Shown here piece by piece: positions 57,901-64,000 of a DNA stretch of 64,000 nucleotides. The DNA is from Motacilla alba alba. Lineage: Eukaryota > Chordata > Aves > Passeriformes > Motacillidae. The stretch lies in NCBI RefSeq assembly GCF_015832195.1, contig NC_052018.1:53443666-53507665 (forward strand), written 5' to 3'. The notes beneath the pieces are model-generated. The model worked only from the letters and a program-made list of their open reading frames with translations. It was not told the DNA's origin and searched no databases. The number at the start of each line of letters is the position of its first letter. The first letter of the stretch is position 1. The position numbers and the translations under genes are program-made.

Positions 57901-60900
57901 AGCTACACATGCTGCCACCACAGAAAACTACTATTAATTCTGCATAAATTGTCTGCCTTTTTGTGAGATGGGTGGAACAGGAAAGCAAATAGTGCTGGTA
58001 ATCATGACTGAAAGGCACTATCAAATCTGCTTGGAGTCATTTACAGATCAACCTTCTTGGGTCAGTGCTAGTAAGCCCTCACCTTTAGCGGGAGCAAGTA
58101 CATCCCTTCCTCTTTCTTACTGTGCAGAGAGAAACAACCAATCAACATCACTGAAATGAGGGAAGTGGTGTTACCTTCTGCTTAACAGAAAATATCAACG
58201 AAGATCCTGTCATTTAAGCTTCCCTTACCTTTGCCCCTGCTTCACAAGCAAATAATTACTGTCTCAAAGTACTGCACTGCTTTTACTCTTGATGTTTCTT
58301 AAAAGGTTTTTAAGCCTGTGTACCTTTTCCTAAGCTTAAAGAAATTATCTATAAAAGTAACCATCACTGACCAAATGAAAGAATCCAATTCAGATTAAGC
58401 CTAAAGATATGCAAATTAATGACTAAATTTCAGTGTCTGTTTACTTTTCAAAAAAATTATACTACCATTGTGAACTAGTGTGAACAGGTTTTTAAACTAA
58501 AAAGCGTTCCAGCAAATATTTTAAATATTCTTTACATTCAGTTACTCTCTTGAGACCTGACAAATCAAACATCTCCATATGCATTTGAGAGCAGGACTTC
58601 TACAGAAATCAAGGCGGTTATGTCAGGATGTACAAAACAGGAGTGGTTCAATCACTCTTAATGGAAACTGCTAAAAGAAAAGCCTTATTTCAAGGTTCTG
58701 CCTTTTGCTTCATGAAACATAGTGAACAAGGATGCAAATTTAAGGACTATCGGTTTACATAAAAGCAATACTTACTGAAGTATTTTTCATCAATTAGTTA
58801 AATGTATTTGCTCTAAGCTTCCAGCAGAATAATATGCAAAAAAGTCTTATTTTCAGACATTTACAGCAAAATGTATTTAGGCCCAATAACAAAAAATGCC
58901 TTATTAAACATTCTTAGGCATTGCAGGTATTTATTAAATCAGTTTTTTCACCAGAAGATAATTTTTTATAAAATATCAATTTTTCACTCTGTTTATTGAA
59001 CACTTGCAAAGCCTCTTTTAAGAAACATGAAATATTTTACTGAGTAACAATACACTAAATTTCATTCTCACTCAGCTCATTGACTTAACAATGTTCACTT
59101 AGTGAATGTGAATTCTAAACAAATTTCATCACATTGAACCATCTTACACTAATCTTGACTTTTGGCAAGGATATAAAGCACCATTAATATTCAAGAACTT
59201 TTAATTACAAATGCTGATTGGAAACCCAGTGACAGCAACAGCCCTATCAAACAATTCTTTTTGAAAAAGGCAAATAATTCTCATCCCATAACTCGAGAAT
59301 AAATAGCTCTCTATGCTGGCATGTACTTCCCCATTAGACCCAAATATCCTTCTCCCATTGTACTTCCACTTTGCCTGGGCTGCTGCAGGTGGGTAACAAC
59401 TCCAAGGAACTCTTGCTCAGAGTTTTGCAGAGACCTTTTTCACATGCTTGGCTCATCAAATACTCTAGTAACAGATTATGCCATCTTGGATTTCATTCCT
59501 GTCTTCAACACTGGATCAGGGAAGATGACAGCTGAGATTAGGCTGAGTTATGTTCAGAGCTGGGTTATCCCTCCCTCTTCAAACAGGGCTCCTTGTACTT
59601 CCAGCCGCAATGAAATGAACAGAAATGGTTTGAGAATAATTACTAAGGTTAAAAGAAATCTTTTCACCTTAGCTAATACATTAAAAATTTCAAGAGGGAT
59701 GTAGGCAAAACCGTTAGACAGTAGTAAACAGACTTTTCAGGGAGGCAGAACTCAAGGAATTTGGGGGAAATGCAAGTGTGGAGTAGCACACTCTGGGAAT
59801 TATAATTTTTCTCTTTTTCCCACAAATGCCCTGTTCTTAAATTCCAGTTAGTTTCAGGTATCTGACAGGGAAAAATAAGCAGTTCATTCCCCTGTGCCCA
59901 TTGGTATCTTTTTCCCAAATTTAGAGCTCATGAAGAATTTCATTAATATGAAACTTCAGAACATCAAATTTGAATCATCACTGTAAACCTACAAAAAGGA
60001 TGAAATTTTATAGAAAATTCCTCCATTCTCAGTGGAAATATAATATACTGAAAAGCATGATCATTAAATCTAAGCATTATTAAGGAATCTGTCTGGCTGA
60101 GGATGGAGTAAGGATAAGTCTGGCTGAGGTTCACCTTCTTCACTTTAGTTGTTAGCATGCTATGCTTTCAATTTGTGACTAAAACAGTGCTGATAACATT
60201 GTTTTAGCTACTGTTGAGCAGTGCTTGCACAGCATCGAGGCTTCCTCATTTTTCATACTGCTCTAAGGGTTATCCCATGTCACGTGATGTCATGCACAAA
60301 TAAAAACTACAAATTCCATTTTTCCAAAGCTTGGAGACAGTCTGGGTGGGGGACTGGGTGTGGGAGGTAGTGAGTGACTGTCTTTGTATCCTTTTTAAAA
60401 TAAAAAATTAATCCTTTCTTCACTTACTAAACCATTCTTAGCTCACAGGTTTTCTTACTTTCCCTCTTCTAATTCTCTTTCCCATTCTGCTGGTGAGCAG
60501 AGAAGCTGTGTGGGCTCTTAAATGCTGGTTGGAATCAATTTTCTACCCTCCAGAAAGCACACAGAAAGAAAAAAAAAAAAAGAGAAACAATGAAAATTGT
60601 TCAAAACCTTAAAAAAAAATCCCAACCTACAGAAAAAACCCAAAAGCTATACTATTGTCCATTTATATTCAGGTTGGTTGTCTAAAAACAAATAAGCCAT
60701 TTCTTCTTATTCAATTAACAAGACATATTTATAATGCTCTATTCAGTTAGTCACTACACTGTAACTGGCATTGCATCTCTCCTTCTAGCTGAACCTTTAA
60801 AAGTCCTTTCAGGTATTAATTTGAGACAGAGCACTCCTATTTAACAGCTGAAAGAGTGGAAACAGAAAATAAACAAGCCTGGGGACAACAAGGATCTCAC

Positions 60901-63900
60901 ACTTTAGCTGTAAGTGTTTTCAGATAAAGGTAATGTTTGGCATAACTCTTACTTTCCACAGTGTAGCTTTTCCACTTCCTCACTCTGCTGCTTCTACAAC
61001 AAGGTAAGATAAGGTCATACCACGTTTAGTAACCTTAATAAAAAAGCAGCCTATACTAGCTGGCACTTTTTCACACTTTTTTTTTTTTTTGCTATACCTC
61101 TCTTCCCACCCCCTCATTTTTTTTTTCACACAGTATTTAAGGCAGTTAAAGATTAAAAGATTTGAATGTCAGACTTGAAAGGTAAAATACTCCAGCTTGC
61201 TACAAATTTTTTTCTCTATAGCAAGTGAGGATGAATGAAAAGGGAATAAATGACACAGTAGTCCTTTCATACCCCCCTTTTTCTTTCAAGAGCATTCCCT
61301 TTTATTTCCCTCACTTTCAATTCAACCCATTCACAAAGGATTAGCATAACACATCTTTTTATGCTTGTAAGGGTTACAGCTGTAATCGCCTCACCTCATC
61401 CCTTTACTTAGAAATCCTGTCTCCAGAGGAGTAATTCGATTACTCACAACAATCCAACTTTTGCCTAACCAAATAGGAATTCATTATAATGCCGTGCTGC
61501 TTCATCAGTTTACTATGAGTGGATGGAAAAAAATGAATAGCTGGTGTGAAAGGAAGAAAGCAATTGTCGCCTAACAAAAGGATACCAACAAAAGGTAGGA
61601 TGACAAGCAGAAATTCTAAGTCCCATGGACAAGGTAGCCTCCAAACTACTAATGACTTGTAGCTTTTAGAAGTCTTGGGTTTCAAATAGGTATGAAAACT
61701 GTGTAAATTGATGAGAACACCTGAGTGCTTCAATCTGACTAGTCTTTAGCAGGTACTGGGCAAGTTTGTGTGAAAATGTGAGGCAGAGCTTTTCCACCTG
61801 CTGAGGAATCACCATCATCTTCTGTTGACGAAAAACATATTCATGCTGGTCCTTACAATGGCTTTCTTGTCCTTTTCTTCTAAGATTCAAAAATGTACAT
61901 GAAGTAGGCTTGGCTGCATACTGCTTCAAAGTAAAACTAGTACTATCCTTAGCAACTGACAGTGGATAAGGATAAAAGAAAATGATAATAATGAGGACAA
62001 CTGGCATCTCCAAATGACTTCCAGTTGTCCATATGCCCACAAGCACAAATCTAAGAAAAGCTCATGCTGATTGTGGCACAGAAGGACAGCACTTGGGGCA
62101 GAAGCACAGATGCCAGGATCATGCCTTCTATTTAGAAGTAGAACATTTTATTTTATTTTGTATTATTTCTGTAGAGTGATTTAAAATGCCCAGATATAAC
62201 GAGGTAAGTTCTCAAGGGCAACATTTGTTTTGCCAAAGGTTTAGGAGCATTAGGATACAGCTGACAAATCTTTAGCTGTTAGACTGGCTTAGGTTGATTT
62301 TCAGCTTTTGGGGCCCAAAACTATCTTCTTGACTTTTATTTTTACAGATTCCTAAGGATTTCAACACAGCATATGGGCAGCATTAAGGGCATTAAGGATT
62401 TATAAATTCACATCATCATTATAAAAACATATGAAGTCCGAAATATACTTGGGGTTAAATGGAATACATGTATTACTCGTGGTCAAATTAAATATTGATA
62501 TGTTCCCATCTGCATTAAAAAGAACAAAAGAAAATATTATTTTTACAGTAGCCATTTGAAGAAAACATTCCAGACACAAAGAAAGCATTTCACTGCATTT
62601 ACTTTAGTCTGATTTCTTTCTAAGCTGGAATTTTTTTTACTTAAAGTTGCTGCTCTTTTACATTCTTCTAGGCAGTTAACCTTTATTGCAATGTATGTGT
62701 ACTTTACAGTGACTGGAAATCAATAATAATTCTGATACCAAGCCCTTTTTGTCTTGAAAAACTTAAAATATCCCTAAGACAGCATATTTCTTCAATACTA
62801 CTCATGAGAATTTACTAATAATTACATTGTTAGATGTGAGTGGAGAAACTGAGTACGTGAAATAAAAGACAAACTTGAAAATGAAAAAAAGTCCTCAGAG
62901 CATAGGAAAAACTGTCAGTTACTGTTATTGTGCAAATTTTTGTTCAACATATACATGACTGCAATAACCATGTTCACTCTACACAGGCAAAGTATCTGTA
63001 TTGTTTCTCTTTATTCCATAGTTAAAAATCAGAGAAAAGTAATTCCCCAACAAAGACCTCTTGCTCTGATCCTAATGAGCCTTCCAGTTCCAAGAGAGAA
63101 TCTACAGCTGCTTAGAGAGCTGGGGCAAGATCCAGCATCCATCTTGAATAGATAAGACACCTCAAAAAATACAGCAAATTGTTCAGGTACAAGAACACAC
63201 ATTTTGTTTTGCCTCCTGATACTTTTTGATTCACCATGGTTTATTTGTTAAAACTGAATTTACAATACTAATTTTCATTTGAGTATGTCATTTAAGAAAT
63301 TAATTATCCTATTTGCAGAAAAGCAGCTCTGATACACTGTGCAGAGCACTCAGGCATGGTTAGGCAATGCTCTATTTCCCAATGGAAACTAGACCTTTCT
63401 CTTCAATAAAGAACTCCCACCAGAAAAGTTGAAATACCTTACATTAAACTGGCGAGAAATAACAATAAAATGGAAGAGAGAGTGGAAAGACCTCAGCAAA
63501 AACACAAAACCATGCATTATTGCAAATGTCTTACCCCAAACCCAAAAAACATCCTCCAAGTTAAAAAGATAAAAACATGTTCTGGGACTGTAAATATCAC
63601 AAGGCAGCCATCATGCTTACAGATAGAGGACTGAATAGTGTTCATTAGGGTGATGATTTTTTTCTCTTTGCTGTAAAACAGCTAGTTAGACACTTACTCA
63701 GGAGTCAAAAATTACAAGTTTGCAAAACGAATGTGACACAAACATCAGCAGAGTACAAAAATAATTGAGAGTATCTGATCTCATAAAAAATGAATTTAAA
63801 ACACAATAGCCAGTTTCAAAGCTGACAAAAGAAATGTATATTATATCTGTACTTGGCTTCCAGTTTAGGGATGTTTTATTTATGTTTATGTCTCAAACAC

Positions 63901-64000
63901 TTATACCAAAATATAAATTGGTTCTAACTACCTTAAGTAGCTACATCCTGAGAAGGAAGAGAAAAACATGAAAGACTTACAGTCAGCTTATTCTGCATGA

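Larger units (their letters stand above)
44650..64000 (-). other. PTPRK intron upstream of the transmembrane exon (partial)
   Basis: At least 19 kb. I searched the minus strand for the expected last FN3 exon (phase-1 donor, membrane-proximal cysteine) and found no supportable candidate. Contents: two CR1 fragments and two long TA microsatellites. The longest frames (134 codons at 52568-52972 plus; 127 at 59321-59704 plus; 126 at 61666-62046 minus) show no domain. Confidence 0.75.

Noticed and set aside
63980..64000. Possible partial exon at the window edge with a strong GTAAGT donor
   Set aside because: The phase needed to join w1 contains an in-frame stop.
1..64000. tRNA or rRNA genes, CRISPR arrays, operons, bacterial-type signals
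   Set aside because: Nothing consistent with these; the window is eukaryotic intron-rich DNA.

Overview
The window is vertebrate nuclear DNA, AT-rich, with one large intron-split gene on the minus strand and no complete second gene. The lineage looks avian. Several CR1 retroposon fragments are present. A solo LTR at 33620-34010 resembles a family I remember from songbird genomes, so a passerine is my best guess (inference, not a database match).

The gene is PTPRK, the receptor-type tyrosine phosphatase kappa of the R2B (MAM-Ig-FN3) subfamily. The window holds its 3' half, from the last extracellular residues and the transmembrane helix to the stop codon and 3' UTR. I resolved 17 constitutive exons and three short phase-preserving cassette exons, each with GT-AG boundaries. 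The constitutive exons join into 708 codons plus stop: transmembrane helix, juxtamembrane region, catalytic domain D1 (WPD loop, [10 protein letters not shown]) and pseudo-catalytic D2 (HCLNGGGRSG, no WPD aspartate). PTPRK rather than PTPRM, PTPRT or PTPRU is supported by the C-terminus [11 protein letters not shown], the [10 protein letters not shown] segment and the transmembrane sequence. Exons are labelled w1-w20 in transcription order; residues are numbered from the first full codon of w1.

Layout: 1-7340 intergenic DNA beyond the gene (in human the next gene on this side is THEMIS; no THEMIS exon was seen); about 7345-9162 3' UTR; 9163-31299 phosphatase-domain and proximal juxtamembrane exons; 31300-44510 a juxtamembrane region with three cassette exons of 12, 36 and 30 nt; 44511-44649 transmembrane exon; 44650-64000 intron with no exon I could support.

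The most interesting part is the juxtamembrane splicing region. A 30-nt exon encodes a tyrosine-rich insert ([11 protein letters not shown]) directly after the transmembrane helix. It lies between the arms of a perfect 22-nt inverted repeat about 860 nt apart. A third copy upstream could compete for one arm, which suggests an RNA-structure switch controlling inclusion. The 36-nt exon has two UGCAUG (RBFOX) motifs just downstream of its donor, while the 30-nt exon has two upstream. A 12-nt microexon between the 36-nt exon and w6 completes the set.
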